A stretch of 64,000 bases of DNA from NCBI GenBank assembly GCA_001414485.1, contig LLEY01000026.1:62001-126000 (forward strand), in the 5' to 3' direction. Positions within the stretch are counted from its first letter, which is position 1. Each line of letters begins with the position of its first letter. A program made the translations under genes and the position numbers. The notes under the pieces were generated by a model. That model worked only from the letters and a program-made list of their open reading frames with translations, was not told the origin of the DNA and made no database searches. Positions 23,061 to 34,313 of this stretch are shown in pieces. Source of the DNA: Calycina herbarum (taxonomy: Eukaryota > Ascomycota > Leotiomycetes > Helotiales > Pezizellaceae).

Positions 23061-23506
23061 TGTTACAAATTACGTTATACGTAGTAAGTAGTCTAGACAG
23101 CGCTCTAATAGGATAAGATATAATATCTAGGAAATAAAAGGTAATATAGAAGAGAATTAGTAATATAAAGGTATTTAGATATTCTAGGATCTCACTATTA
23201 GATAACTATTAGTAGTTATATAATAGATCCTCTTAGATCTCTTAGAGAATCTAGAGAGATCTAGGGATCTAGGCTTATATAGGGATCTAGGTAGTATAAG
23301 AGGTCTTATATATACTAGTACGTCTACTATTAAATAGGAGCTTCGTACTTAACTTTAGTTATTAATCTTATTATCTTATTTAATATCTTTAATATAAGTA
23401 ACGAGTTTACTTCTAAGTAAACAATCTATCGCGTCTATACTTCTTATCTATATACTAACCTTCGAGACTTAGTTATCTTTGTTTAGTTCGTTTAAGTTTC
23501 GTTATA
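23061..23506 (+). repeat. gypsy-2 3' LTR, copy iv
   Basis: 446 bp, reverse complement of the LTRs at 18,721 and 19,526, starting TGTTACAAATTACG and ending TTTCGTTATA. It is more diverged from copies ii and iii than they are from each other, with an insertion-rich middle. Confidence 0.8.
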
Positions 23507-23574
23507 ACCGAGTACTCTTCGAGTATAAACTATTATACTACTAAGCTAAGTTTAAGACAACGATTAACCTAGAC

Positions 23575-23741
23575 TTATAATCCTCGAAGATAATTAAGAA
23601 TCCGTAGTAGAAGCGATTCTTAATAAACGAAAAGGACGAGTACGTACTAGTAAGCTACTTATAAAGTAGAAAGGATATACTAGGCTAACCTAGGAACCTT
23701 AAGACGCTTTTAAGAATACGAAGGCTTACGACCTCTAGAGA
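23575..23741 (+). pseudogene. Chromodomain relic of a third gypsy lineage
   Basis: The plus-strand frame reads VVEAILNKRKGRVRTSKLLIK, then KGYTRLT-EP and AFKNTKAYDL, a clear chromodomain pattern with TAG at expected Trp positions. It differs from the gypsy-1 and gypsy-2 chromodomains. The rest of this pol is absent to the left, cut by the gypsy-2 LTR at 23,506. Confidence 0.65.
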
Positions 23742-23814
23742 ACCGGAGAGAGAGAGTAATATAATAGTTTATACTTAAAAAGTACTCGGTCTACTAACCT
23801 TCGTATAAAACGTA

Positions 23815-23855
23815 ATCTTACGTAACCTTACGTAGCCTTACGTAACCTCGATATA
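23815..23855. repeat. ACGTAA-rich short tandem repeat
   Basis: Three to four units close to CGTAACCTTA follow one another. Similar ACGTAACC-type units occur at 24,085-24,125 and in the pogo-1 C-terminal part at 490-590, so this may be a pogo remnant. Confidence 0.45.
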
Positions 23856-24217
23856 AGAGGTTCTAATATCGTTCTAATAACCGGTAATTATATATAGCCT
23901 CTATATATAAAACCTCTTTCCTTATACGTAGAATAGACTTCTTCTCTTTTCTTTCTTAGTTAATTCTTCTTATAATAAGATAACCTTATCTATTAATCTC
24001 TTTATATTCAGTCTATAATATACGTAACTCTTCTAGTATATAAACTATTATATTTCTAAACCTAGCTCGTATCTTCTCTAGTACGTAACCTTAGCTATTA
24101 CGTAATCTTAGTAATTCCTAATAACTAGCTATTATAGAGAGATATTATTTCTTAATAGTAACTATTCTAGTAAGCTTTATAAGCTTCGAGGCGTATACTA
24201 TATAAAAGCAGTATTAG

Positions 24218-24400
24218 TGTGACAGTCCCAGTCACATACGACTGGATCACGTGCCGAGGTTCTACCGAAGTCTCGCTTAGTGTACATAAATAGAGACAGA
24301 GCGTACTAACTCTCCTCTTCTCTCTTTAGTTTAGTTTTCTTCGAATACAGGTACTATTCTATAAGCATCTCTTTTGGTGTATTTGTAGAGGGCCGTTATA
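24218..24400 (+). repeat. LTR of a third gypsy lineage (putative)
   Basis: About 183 bp from TGTGACAGTCCCAGTCACA to GGCCGTTATA (ancestrally ...CA). An ACATAAATAG box lies inside. It may be the 3' LTR of the chromodomain relic at 23,575; the preceding bases ATAAAAGCAGTATTAG could be a decayed polypurine tract. Alternatively it is a 5' LTR, because a long same-frame relic with only TAG-type stops follows at 24,405-24,700. Confidence 0.5.
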
Positions 24401-24720
24401 ATTAGTAGATATAATTAGAAGTATTTAAGAGGCTCTCTAGGTTATAGAAAGTATATACTAGATTACGTAAGCTCTAAGAATAGTCTAATCTTATCTACGT
24501 ATAATAGCGCTATTTAAGAAGGTATAGAGCTAAACTATAATTATAGAAGGCTTTATAATTAAGTTTTAACTAGGTATATATACTTAGAAGAGATATTAAA
24601 GCTATAGTAGAGGCGTAGGAGGTGTCGGAGCTATAGTTATTTAGGATAAGTTTAAGGCTATTCGCGATTCTACGAGAAATTATTTTTAGAGTCACGTGCG
24701 ATAGGGGATAGGATCGGACT
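24401..24720 (+). pseudogene. Unidentified AT-rich coding relic after the LTR
   Basis: One plus-strand frame runs about 90 codons with interruptions only by TAG, rich in Leu, Arg, Gln-derived stops and heptad-like spacing (KRLSRL, RRDIKAIVEA, SLRLFAILREII). It could be a gag remnant. The AT-rich block ends near 24,720. Confidence 0.35.
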
Positions 24721-25480
24721 TAAGCCTAATTAGGTTTAGAGGCCAAGACTTTTAGCGTGGGACCCCTTAGCGAGGACTGGCACTTCGACCTGGGAATGAA
24801 CTTCAAAACGCCCGTTTCAAAGAATACACCTAAAATATAAAACTACTACTTATCTGTCTTCAAAATCCCCACCTTGCGATGAATTGTAGACAAACAAGCA
24901 CAGCCGAAAACCACCCATTGTTCCAACCATCTAGCGCAATTTAAATGTTTTCTCCAACTATTTTAGGACAATCAAAACAATTCTTTCAGAAGGTCTCGGT
25001 AAATCGGCTAAATTCTTCCAAATTCTTAGGATAATTTCGAATTGCCCTATAAATTTGGAACAATGAGACTATGTAGACAGGCACGTGACCGTACTTATCA
25101 GTGGAAGGGAGATCTAGGTTGAATACGATCAAAAAGCGTCTCCATTTATGCAAACGATGACCGCTTACGTATATCAAGATCATGACCAATGAGTCAAGGG
25201 CATTTCTGTTCTGCATAACAACTGACCAGTAAGTCTACGCGGAACGATTGCCGAATCGCTCACTCGCCAATTCCGAGTTCCTTGAAAACAAATCACAACA
25301 GCAAGAAAAGCAACGCGAGTGAAGGCTTTCTAAAAACTGTAATCCATTCTAAACTCAACGAACTACCACTATAAACCACGGCAATCACCAAATTAACACC
25401 TCTCCATTATTACCCGACCCATCTAGTCTCCCACTAGCTGATTTCCTCACACCCTAAACAAACATCTCCCCATCATGGAC
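24721..25480. other. Intergenic stretch after the OPT gene (downstream side)
   Basis: No gene seen. It contains the MITE-like element at 24,916-25,065 and the likely 3' untranslated region of the minus-strand OPT gene. Confidence 0.5.
24916..25065. repeat. MITE-like element, TTGTTCCAA family, 150 bp
   Basis: Inverted ends CATTGTTCCAA (24,916) and TTGGAACAATG (25,055-25,065) match perfectly over 11 bases. The similarity extends inward imperfectly (TAGCGCAATT versus TAGGGCAATT). There is no coding capacity. It has the same size as the reconstructed element at 32,497-33,112. Confidence 0.7.
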
Positions 25481-28400
25481 CTAAGACCAACTCGTAGGCC
25501 CAAAAGTCCCATTCGTCAACGAAATCCTCGGCAGCGCATTCCAATCCGCATTCTGCATAAACCCCCCATCAAACCCACCCCACCACTTGGGCGCCGTAAC
25601 CTTATCCGGCAACTGCAACACAAAAAAGATGAACAGAATACAAATAATCGTCCCGCTATCAAGCGCAGCACTAGTAATGTAATTATATTCCGTCCACCAA
25701 CCTGGATGTCTTCCTTTAATAACCTTGTTGAACATAGTGCCAACGAATCCCCAAGTTGCGTATGTCATAATGGTTGCGGGAGGGATGTAGGCTGTTCCGC
25801 CGAAGATGATAGGTGTAGACACATAACGAAGATTCGAACGAGGGAACTTCTTAGCGAGAAGCCAGATTGCGATGGGGGCGATGAGACCAATGAGGAAGAA
25901 GTACATCATGGGGTGATAAATTCCTTTTGTTCCGAAAATTCGTTCTGGACCGATGACTCCCCAGATGATAGAGGCGGTGAAGAAGACGTGTGCTTGAGGG
26001 CAGGTATAGTGACTTTCTTGACCGGGCGTACAGACTTCGGGGATGGAGCCTAGGGCCCAATTCATAACGGCGATTTGGACAAAGCACGACCAAAGAGTGG
26101 CAACGAACATTGCCCAGAATGTTACCCGTTGGGGGACTTTCATGTAATGCGCTAGTTTGAGATCTTGGGTGAAGTAGAGACCTTGGTAGCAAGTGATGTA
26201 GCCATACATTTTGAACATCATCATGGCGAGGGGTTTTCTGGAGGGGGAGTTAGTACTTGACTCCAAATGTATTTTCGGGACTGGAGCTTATGGGGAATGA
26301 CATACCCAGGTGACATGTAACCAATGATGAACTCAGTGATAACTGCAAGGGAAACAATTGTTAGCTCTAATTCAAACTTGAGGTATGGGCTCGGGAGGAC
26401 TCACCATTCAACCCCAACTGCACGTTCGTCGTCGCTTGCACGATTCCAATTGGAAGATAGAAGAATCCAGAAATGAGAAGAGATATGATGAATGCCCACC
26501 AAGTAAGATGCGTATCCCAGGCCAAAGAAGTGGTGAGACCCAAAGCCACCATAACCACAAAACTGACAGCATACCTAGAATTATTTTAGCACAAGATCAA
26601 AAGGGAGATTGGAAATGAAATCTAGGCAGACGACCCCTCAAACAGAGTGATCCTGAGGGAACTCGCTCTCAAAACCATCACCACATCTTGAAAGTCTGAA
26701 CTTTTGCATAAAAAGGAAGAAGAAAACTCACCACCACCAAGGAGCCTCCTTATACTTCATAATCAATCTCATATGTATATCCGCCCCCTCACTCCGACTA
26801 GCTTTAAACTTATGCCAAATCTCCTGTCCATGATAAAGATACGTATGAATCACCACGGCAATAATACTCGCGAACGAAAGTCCATACGCCAATGCAAAAG
26901 TCGTACTTAAAAACAACGGCGAGTAATTGGCGTATTTTTCTGGATCGAGTGTATATTCTGGTGTTAAGATTTTCGAGACGTTGTAGGCTGCTCCTGTATT
27001 ATCGAAAGATCCGCCGGTTGACATGGGGAGGTAGTCTGAGTATCTAGATGAGAAGGAGATGTTAGTTATGTGGTTGGTGGAGTGACGTGGGGGTGTGTGG
27101 ATTACGTACAGTGAGCCAGAAAAGTGAATTCCCAGTGCTATAAATATGAAGAATATAACTACTCCAATCATAGTATTTGCAATGGCATGGAAGGGGTAAA
27201 CCAGAGGCGACAAGATGAAAGCCGTAAGTACACTCCAATCAAAAGTGATAGGAATGAGAGAAAGTCCCGATTGGCCGCCGAAGATCTGGTTCACAACGAC
27301 ATTATTAGGAGCAGCCCAGCAGGCAAATGTAAAGGTCGCAAGGAAAGGTGCGATCCAAAGTGGAAACCATTCCCAAACGAAGATGGCACCCATAAGGATG
27401 AGGAACCACTTGTAACGACCCATCTTCCAACCGCTGAGTTGTAGCTTTTCTGGTGTCTTCTTGGTGTGGATAGTTTCGAACATCGTGGTAGTGATCTGGA
27501 ATTATGTTAGCTCATGTTGGCGATTTGCGAAAAGAATTTTCTTACCAAGTTAGATGGCCAAATCATTGCAGCAGGTTCGACTAGAAACTTTCTTGTAAGT
27601 CCTGCAAGACCGAGACCAAGCATTTGGCAAGTAATGGTCAGGAGCAATTGATATCCCCAACCAAAGTGTTGTCCATCTACAAAGTATGGGTAAGCATGAA
27701 GACCGCTTATTGGCTGCCGGAGTAAACATACAATAAACTTGTTGAGCGAGCAACACATCAGTCGAATAAGCGAAGGTACCTCCAAATGAAGCATTTGCCA
27801 TGATCACAATCAAGGTGTGCTCCTTTTGATTGAAAGGTCCATTGTTGAGTGTCCAGGTATAGCCAAATGTCTTGAACTTTCTCTTTGGCATCACTGATAA
27901 AAAGATTAGCGAATTGAAATATTTCTCGAGTGGGGTAGAAGATATCCAGGTACGTACCATAAGCCCAACCGACACCAAAAGGATAGGAGAGGAGCAAAGT
28001 AACAACTGGGGTAAGTGCAATCGACGGGTTTCGCAGCGAAAACAACATGTTGATAGCAGAGCCACTAGAAATTCAAATCGTTATCTTTTGTTCTTCCGAA
28101 TATACCCGACAGTATCTGGCGGAAGTGAAGGATGGAAGAGAAACGGGTATGCTAACATTGTAGTCCATATCATGCCGATGACCCATGCCTTTCCAAATCT
28201 GTCAGTATTTTGCCTTCCCAAATGTGAGAAGGCGAAGAACATACACGCAAAGTATTGGCCGGAACATCTTCATCGAAGTTTCTAACAGCAGCTCGAACTT
28301 CAGGATATGGCGAATCTTCCTCCAATAGGTGCACCTCGACAGCAGCTTTCTTCTCAATATCATCAATCACAAGTGCTTCATCAACAGCAACGCGATCCTC

Positions 28401-28619
28401 CTCGGGTAAGTTGGGGTCCCATTTATGCTCGACTTGAAAGTTTTTGAGTTCTGCTTGAATCGCAGCTGGATCGGGCCTATAAGGAGAATCGTGAGCAAAT
28501 TTGAACTCAAATAACCTCGATATGACTTACCCCTCAAGACTCGAAGCGACGCCTGAATCAGTTGCTGGAGCCGGTTCGGCCACAGCCTGCTCTTTTCGCT
28601 TGAACAAACCGAAGGCCAT
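25481..28619 (-). CDS. OPT-family oligopeptide transporter
   Basis: Eleven exons on the minus strand, with GT-AG borders read by hand: 28531-28619, 28245-28476, 28157-28188, 28064-27958, 27893-27732, 27676-27546, 27495-27110, 27043-26732, 26574-26405, 26342-26306, 26237-25481. They join to 2,415 nt (804 residues) with consistent phase. The N-terminal hallmark SPYPEVR (Ser85-Arg91) followed by NTLRAWVIG is the OPT signature. A Pro-Gly-Lys-Pro loop and a YMKVPQR segment match the later NPG and KIPPR motifs, the latter with Gln for Pro. Many hydrophobic segments fit 12-14 membrane helices. The family imports tetra- and pentapeptides, glutathione or siderophore-type ligands by proton symport at the plasma membrane; substrate unknown. 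Exon 3 is only 32 nt, so that region is the least certain. Confidence 0.9.
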
Positions 28620-30276
28620 GTTGGCGATTTCCAATTCGCATGGAGTGTTCCACAAGAAGTTGAAGCAAGATGGAGCTGTGGAAGCCGTGGAGGCAAGGTT
28701 ATACTTTATATTTATCGTCACACCCAAAGCTCGGGACGTTTTTTTTTTGAGATAGTGAGGATAGTGAATCAATTGGAGGAAAGATAAGAACTTGATCCCC
28801 ACTGACGCCCCACCTCAACGACGAAGAACCTTCCAATTTAGATGTTCCAACCAACGGAGAGGCAAAAGTATATCCCCAATAAAGGCATGGATGATGTTTG
28901 GATCGGCATTTTACCTGCCGGATGAAGAGCAAAAAAGCGGTTCATGACCCAGTTCATTTGAATTGAGTTCGTTGATTGGTCGGGTGTTCTGCAAATACAT
29001 GGGGATAGATGGGGTATCCTCGGTTACATGTATAGTTCCACGACTTCCTTATCTTTAAATTCCCTGGGTTACATTAAACTCCATCAATTGGTGTTTGAGC
29101 TGATGAACCTCGTGTGGAATGTCGCCGGGAATCTATTCCAGCCACTCTTGATTATCATGCGATCAACCCAATTGAACACACGATCAGGTCTCGCCCCCTC
29201 TTTTCCACAAGATCTTGATGCCAATCTCGCCAATGAAGCTTGTCCCGAAGGCCCCAGTCTCCCCCGCATCGATAACAACAAGCCCAAAAGCTTGACTGCA
29301 CTACACGAGCTAAGCTTCCAACGTCCGCGGCCCAGAGAAAAACTTCTAGCGTGATCAATAATGTAACCTTCCATGCAGTGTGTGTTACCAAACGTGATCC
29401 CACCGACTTACGGCCGCGAGGGCAGCTGTAGGGATCAATTTTCTGGGACGATCGAAAGACAAAATTGTATGGCAATGTGATAAGAATTCTGTGCATCGTG
29501 ATTGAAAATCAATAAGATTTTACGAGAATGGTTACCGGATACGAAGACAGATAAGGAGAGAGCAGAACAATCGTGGCCTGTCCATCTCGAAGAGGAAACG
29601 GACGAAGACATGGGGTTCGCAAACACACCTAAATATAATAACTGGTTCTGGCTAATCCAAAGTCTCACCATGTGGTACAGAATCGGATTAGGAAACCTAT
29701 AAAATCTTGGTAGCGCGGGGAGGTACAGATGGCTGGGGTTGTGCATCGTTACCCAAGTTTTTGGGAATTGAGCATGCCAAGTAACTGAAAGACACCCAGA
29801 AAAGCAACGAACTCGCGAGAATAGAAATACGTGGAACGATTTTGATAAAAGGTACGTACGAACCAAACACCATCGGTTACACCCAGAAACGGACTCTTAG
29901 CTTCCCAAAATACAGTGTTCCAGAATAACAAATAAAAGCTATCGTACTTCTGTGATATTTCCCACTTCAAACACAAACGGCAGATGGCGTTTGTCGAAAC
30001 ATAATAGTAAGACCATACATAATTGGATTGAGCTGACTTGTAATCAAGAACGCCACCTCCAGAAGTAGAAGTTGCAGCTAGCCAGCCAGACCGCCATTAT
30101 GAAGCAGTTGGCTGAAAATCAATGCAATTTCGAAATGGGCCACCAAATTTACTTGAGGGGAACAGTGGAGGCAACATTTGCAGGCAGTTATCATAGCAAG
30201 AGATGGAATTAGATCAACATTCGATTCTAGAATGCTGCATATGTAGAAGATCTGAACCCAACCCTCTAAATTCCCC
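28620..30276. other. Intergenic region upstream of OPT and downstream of MEMO
   Basis: About 1.66 kb. It should hold the OPT promoter and the 3' region of the MEMO gene. Several short overlapping frames on both strands show no family features, and I support none. Confidence 0.5.
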
Positions 30277-31366
30277 TCAAATGACAGCATACGCACTAGC
30301 ATAACTGACAGAAGAATCCATTACATCCACCGGATCGCTGCTCCTGGAGTATTGAGTAAACTTGAAGTATCCACGATCCGCAGGCACTTTTCCGGCTTCC
30401 CTCAAATGGTCGATGGCAGCCAACACGACTCCAATCGGATGTCTCCCACAAACGGTATTTTCGGTCTTCCGCATATTTTCCAGGAAGCTTTTGTGTGTGC
30501 CGGCTTCAATCGAACTCATCGACATATGATCTAGCTTCTCGATGCTTTCGTGGATTGGTGGATCATTGGGAACTGGGTCTCTTCTATGCAGAGAGATGCC
30601 ACCCCCTCGTCGGACAACATCTGCTGTGGGTTTGTTTGGCATGTAGAAGGTATATTGAAATCGGCTGCCCCAGTGGCAGAAGTCTGAGGATACCACGAAG
30701 ACGGAGGTTGGATCAGCGAGATACGAGGAAAGGAGCTTTCCATAGTCAGATTCGGTTTCGGCTGCGGTATTTCCAACCATGATAGGTATTAAAGTTGGGT
30801 GGTCCGCAGGTGATTTGAAGTGCTGGGAGATCATGGTATATATGTATGGGCAGTGCATCTCCATGCTGTGCTCGTTCTCGTCCACATCGAGTGGCATGGT
30901 GCCGAACTTGCCCGTCGCCTGAAGCTCGTTAACGGTTGCTTTATCTACGATCAAATCGCCAAATGGAGTCGCATATTTCGCATGGCTGGTGAGGGCACAG
31001 CCCGTGAGGTGCATGGTATGCGAGGGACCGAGAAGGAAGATGCGCTTCGCATTCGAGATATCGAGGGATTTGTATGCCCACGCCGCAGTATCAGCGCAAT
31101 AATCATATCCGGCATGACTGGAAAAGGTTAGTGGGCTGTGAGATTAAGATGTCAATCTGGAAGCAAAGCAAAGCAAAAAAACAGAGGGCAACCACGATGC
31201 AACCAGACACTCACGGTGCAATGATGATTCGGGCTCCAGGCACCGGTAATGGCTGGTCTGCAATGACAGAGGGAACGGCATCTAGGTATTCCTGTAGCTC
31301 GTTGGCCAGAAGAGAACGGCTACTCTTGTACCAGGATCCGGCATGTGAGGCATTTCGAGTGGTCAT
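30277..31366 (-). CDS. MEMO-family protein (MEMO1/Mho1-like)
   Basis: Two exons, 31215-31366 and 30277-31117, joining to 993 nt (330 residues). The start is MTTRNASHAGSWY, typical of MEMO proteins. The three residues that form the metal-binding centre in the human protein are all present: His52 (APHAGY, encoded across the intron), His84 (LGPSH) and Cys274 (CGRHP). A conserved SSDFCHWG block also fits. MEMO proteins share the fold of class III extradiol dioxygenases and bind copper; the yeast homologue is linked to invasive growth. It is probably cytosolic. Length is close to the family norm (about 300). Confidence 0.9.
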
Positions 31367-32496
31367 GGTGAGCTCAGCTTAGATGCCTTTTCTCGTTGGC
31401 ACAGGTATTGATGAAGCTGAAGAAGGGAGAGAAAAGAGAAAGAAGAGGGGGTTGGGTTGGGGATGCGGGGAGATTACGGAGAGGGAAGGGAGCTTGGGTG
31501 AGGTGGGAGCTAGGGTAGCCATTTATCATGACGGGGGTGTTACTTTAGCTACACGCTAGCTTACCGGTACTTCTTGGGGCGATCTTCGAAACTTCTCGAC
31601 AACAACCGACACACCCATTAAGGATTCTCTCCAAAAAAATTTATCCATTTGTAATCTTCCATGGATAGGGGAGAGTTAATCGGGAATCAAGACACATGCC
31701 ATGCTTGTCATCGCATCGCTTGAGACACCCAGTCTCGAATCTCTTTGGTCTTTTGTGTGTCCAACCTGCATTAACTTCTCAACAGCGTCCTTGCTACGCT
31801 CGGGGTCAAGATTGAAAACTAATACTCAAGTTCTATATATAAAGATAATATTAATAATACTAATTTAGAATCTACTTTAATATTTACTTCCCAACTCCAT
31901 TGTTTGATCTTCTTCATCGTCAACTTTCAGTCCTCGTCTAGACTGTCGAGAAGACAAAGAGGTCACGTTTGACGGTATCTGTAGATCACAGTCTCATATG
32001 TCGGGCAGTTCACTTCTGGACTTATGATGCCTCTGTTTCTCAAGAATGAGATCCACCCTGTACCCGATATGCCACCGAATACACTTTTCGTGTTTTGGTT
32101 TCTGGGTTTGGATAAAGCGGAATAGAGAGTGGAAAGGGGAATGATATAGATCTCCCAAGGATGGACGAGCAGCTTCTTATTCATAATGTTTGCTGCGCCA
32201 CACTTGTTCTTGCTTGCAATAATTGTTGCTTCATTGTTAGTCATTTTAGTTTTACTCTGTTGTTTGGGGTGTGGTTCACCGAATCGCGATACAGCTCCTC
32301 AACCTCCATACAGAAAGGCTTTCCAGGCTATGAATAATGAACAGATCAATTTGAAGCAAGTCGCGGGTCAGCCTTGCTATTAAGCCTCTGTAATGCGATC
32401 TCTGATAGCTCATTTCCATTTTAGCTTTGTACGTAGTGTTTCAGTAAATTTACTAAAGTCGTTCATGATTCGTCTTACTGATATTTGTTTTATAAA
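31367..32496. other. Intergenic region upstream of MEMO
   Basis: Contains the purine-rich MEMO leader (31,420-31,500) and a short AT-rich patch at 31,840-31,880. A 65-codon frame at 32,186-32,383 is listed separately. Confidence 0.45.
32186..32383 (+). CDS. Possible small membrane protein
   Basis: 65 residues with one strong hydrophobic stretch near the N-terminus (about residues 7-28, LFLLAIIVASLLVILVLLCC) and a short polar tail. No family recognised. It has no introns and no clear promoter, so it may be chance; the only support is the well-formed membrane segment. Confidence 0.2.
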   Translation: MFAAPHLFLLAIIVASLLVILVLLCCLGCGSPNRDTAPQPPYRKAFQAMNNEQINLKQVAGQPCY

Positions 32497-33112
32497 ATTG
32501 TTCTAAAAGAACTCGGATAATTTAATTAAATGACTCAAGTATTAAAAAAGCTACGAATGTTACTTCTTTTTAATAAGCTTCATATTTTTATTTGATTATT
32601 CTAACCGTTTGGAACAGTGTGGGAAATGAGTAGAGTAGAGTAGAGTAGTGGGTACCTACTCTACTCTACTCAATAGTACTCTAAGTAAATCTGAGTACTA
32701 CTTAAGTAACGCGGGCCGAGTCGGGCAGGGGCTCGGGGTGGCGTCGGAGTGGCGTTCCGGGGCTGCCGCGATCTTAAGCGAGCTCTCCTTACCCCTCTAT
32801 ACTACGTAATCTCTTTAATAATAGCTTAAATAAATTAGCTATTAATTATATATTAATATCCATATATTACTTATATATTTAGTTAATGATATATATAATA
32901 ATAAGCTTTATAAGCCTTAGAAATGATTAGAAACTACTTAATTTCAAATTATATACTATTTATAGACTACTTAGAGTACAACTTTAAGTACTCTAATTAA
33001 CTACTCTACTCTACTCTACTCTGAGTAACTCAGAGTACTACTTAAGTAGTTGAGTAAACCTTGCCTACACTGGATTGGAATAATGTATTTTTTCGAATGT
33101 AATTAGAACAAT
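32497..33112. repeat. MITE-like element, TTGTTCCAA family, interrupted by a hAT-type element
   Basis: The outer ends ATTGTTCTAA (32,497) and TTAGAACAAT (to 33,112) are inverted repeats. Removing the 458-bp insert and its 8-bp duplication leaves 150 bp, the same length as the copy at 24,916-25,065. Confidence 0.65.
32615..33072. mobile_element. Non-autonomous hAT-type element (458 bp)
   Basis: The ends CAGTGTGGG and (reverse strand) CAGTGTAGG are inverted repeats of hAT type. It is flanked by 8-bp near-duplicates GTTTGGAA (32,607-32,614) and GATTGGAA (33,073-33,080). Just inside each end lie runs of the 5-bp unit GAGTA/TACTC. A GC-rich core (about 32,712-32,780) sits inside an otherwise AT-rich body. 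No transposase. Confidence 0.75.
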
Positions 33113-33438
33113 GACTTTCTCCCACTCTTGCATTACCCTTTGGGTTTCGCATAGTTACTTGGTTAAACATTTTTTAATATGTTCCCGTTGTTCATTTCTG
33201 GAACACATTAGCTACTACATAAAAGCAAAGAGAGACGTATTCCATCCCTCTTTCTTGAATTCTGTTATTAGCAAACATTATTCAATTGATTATTCCTTTG
33301 CATTCATCTATATAGCTTCGAACATTGTATTCGAGGAACGATTGCTCTTTAATCCGTTGTTTCAAAACTGTATACCAGTTGAGCCTTTTCTTATACTGCC
33401 AAAATTCCATTCAAGACCTCCAATGGAGTCTCTTCCAT

Positions 33439-33726
33439 TCAACTCCAGCTCGTCAATGGCAATGGTTCCATCTGCTCGCTTCTCATGAGACTCTCCAAAT
33501 CTTCTCCATATTTGGAGACTTTATATAACCAGAAACTGCACCATCCAAAGTTCACCGAAGCAGCACCCCTGGTTATTAGAACGAATATGGCAGTCCTGCT
33601 GTCATTGGTTCCGGGCATATCATGCCTCAGAGGCGAAGTTGTATGAAGAGCAAGTCCTAAGATGAAGGCCACAACTGACCATGACATTTGCATAATTGGG
33701 CACTGCCAGATAGCAACGAATATCAC
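33439..33726 (-). CDS. Possible membrane-protein fragment
   Basis: The minus-strand frame has two hydrophobic segments and a WQCPIMQMSWSVVAFILGL stretch resembling the penultimate helix of a fungal multi-pass protein family. An AG acceptor lies just before CPIMQM, so it could be the last exon of a larger gene whose upstream exons (33,750-34,310) I could not assemble. It may equally be a decayed copy. Function not assigned. Confidence 0.3.
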   Translation of the reverse strand: MIFVAIWQCPIMQMSWSVVAFILGLALHTTSPLRHDMPGTNDSRTAIFVLITRGAASVNFGWCSFWLYKVSKYGEDLESLMRSEQMEPLPLTSWS

Positions 33727-34313
33727 TTGGAATAATTATCAGCGGTCTTGCAGACTGAATGGAAGAAATTGCCAAAACTTTGTCCACGAATTACTCCACA
33801 ACATTCGTGTGCCACGCGAGCATGTTCCTACCTCGACTCTGGCTACTCTAAGCCAATTACAGCACCCGGCTCAACTTTCCAAGTCACTACAGATACTAGC
33901 GAGTTTCCAATCTGAGAAGGAAGGCGTAGATGATTAGGCTAAAAAGGTAAGGAGACCAAAAGTGAAGATTGTACCAATAAAGGTTGGGGACAATGGTGGA
34001 TGAAATTGGAACGCAGATTTCTGTTCTTTCCTCCCAAATACGAACCAATCGGTCAAACTTTGGCAATAAGAGGGGACACAATGAACTTGGATTTGAGCCG
34101 ATGGCCCAACGAACAGTTTTGAAGCTGTTGGTGGGATTCGGACGTGGATCAATTGGAAAACGACAATTACTCGTTCTTCAGTGGAAGACATCCAATGATT
34201 CAATTCGTGTTACTTTGTTCTCAGATTCAAGAGTCAGACCTAGAGCTTCAAGTTCAAGGTTTGCATTCAGACTTACTCTAACCAAAACTCAACTCACACT
34301 CTTCATAGAATGA

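Noticed and set aside
25475..26053. 192-codon plus-strand open frame
   Set aside because: Lies opposite the last exon of the OPT gene, which has clear family motifs; no feature of its own.
29435..29866. 143-codon minus-strand frame between the OPT and MEMO genes
   Set aside because: No family motif, signal or splice support, and overlapping frames of similar length on the other strand.
32626..33060. Runs of GAGTA/TACTC considered as microsatellite or CRISPR-like repeat
   Set aside because: Units are 5 bp without spacers and lie symmetrically inside the inverted ends of a hAT-type element.
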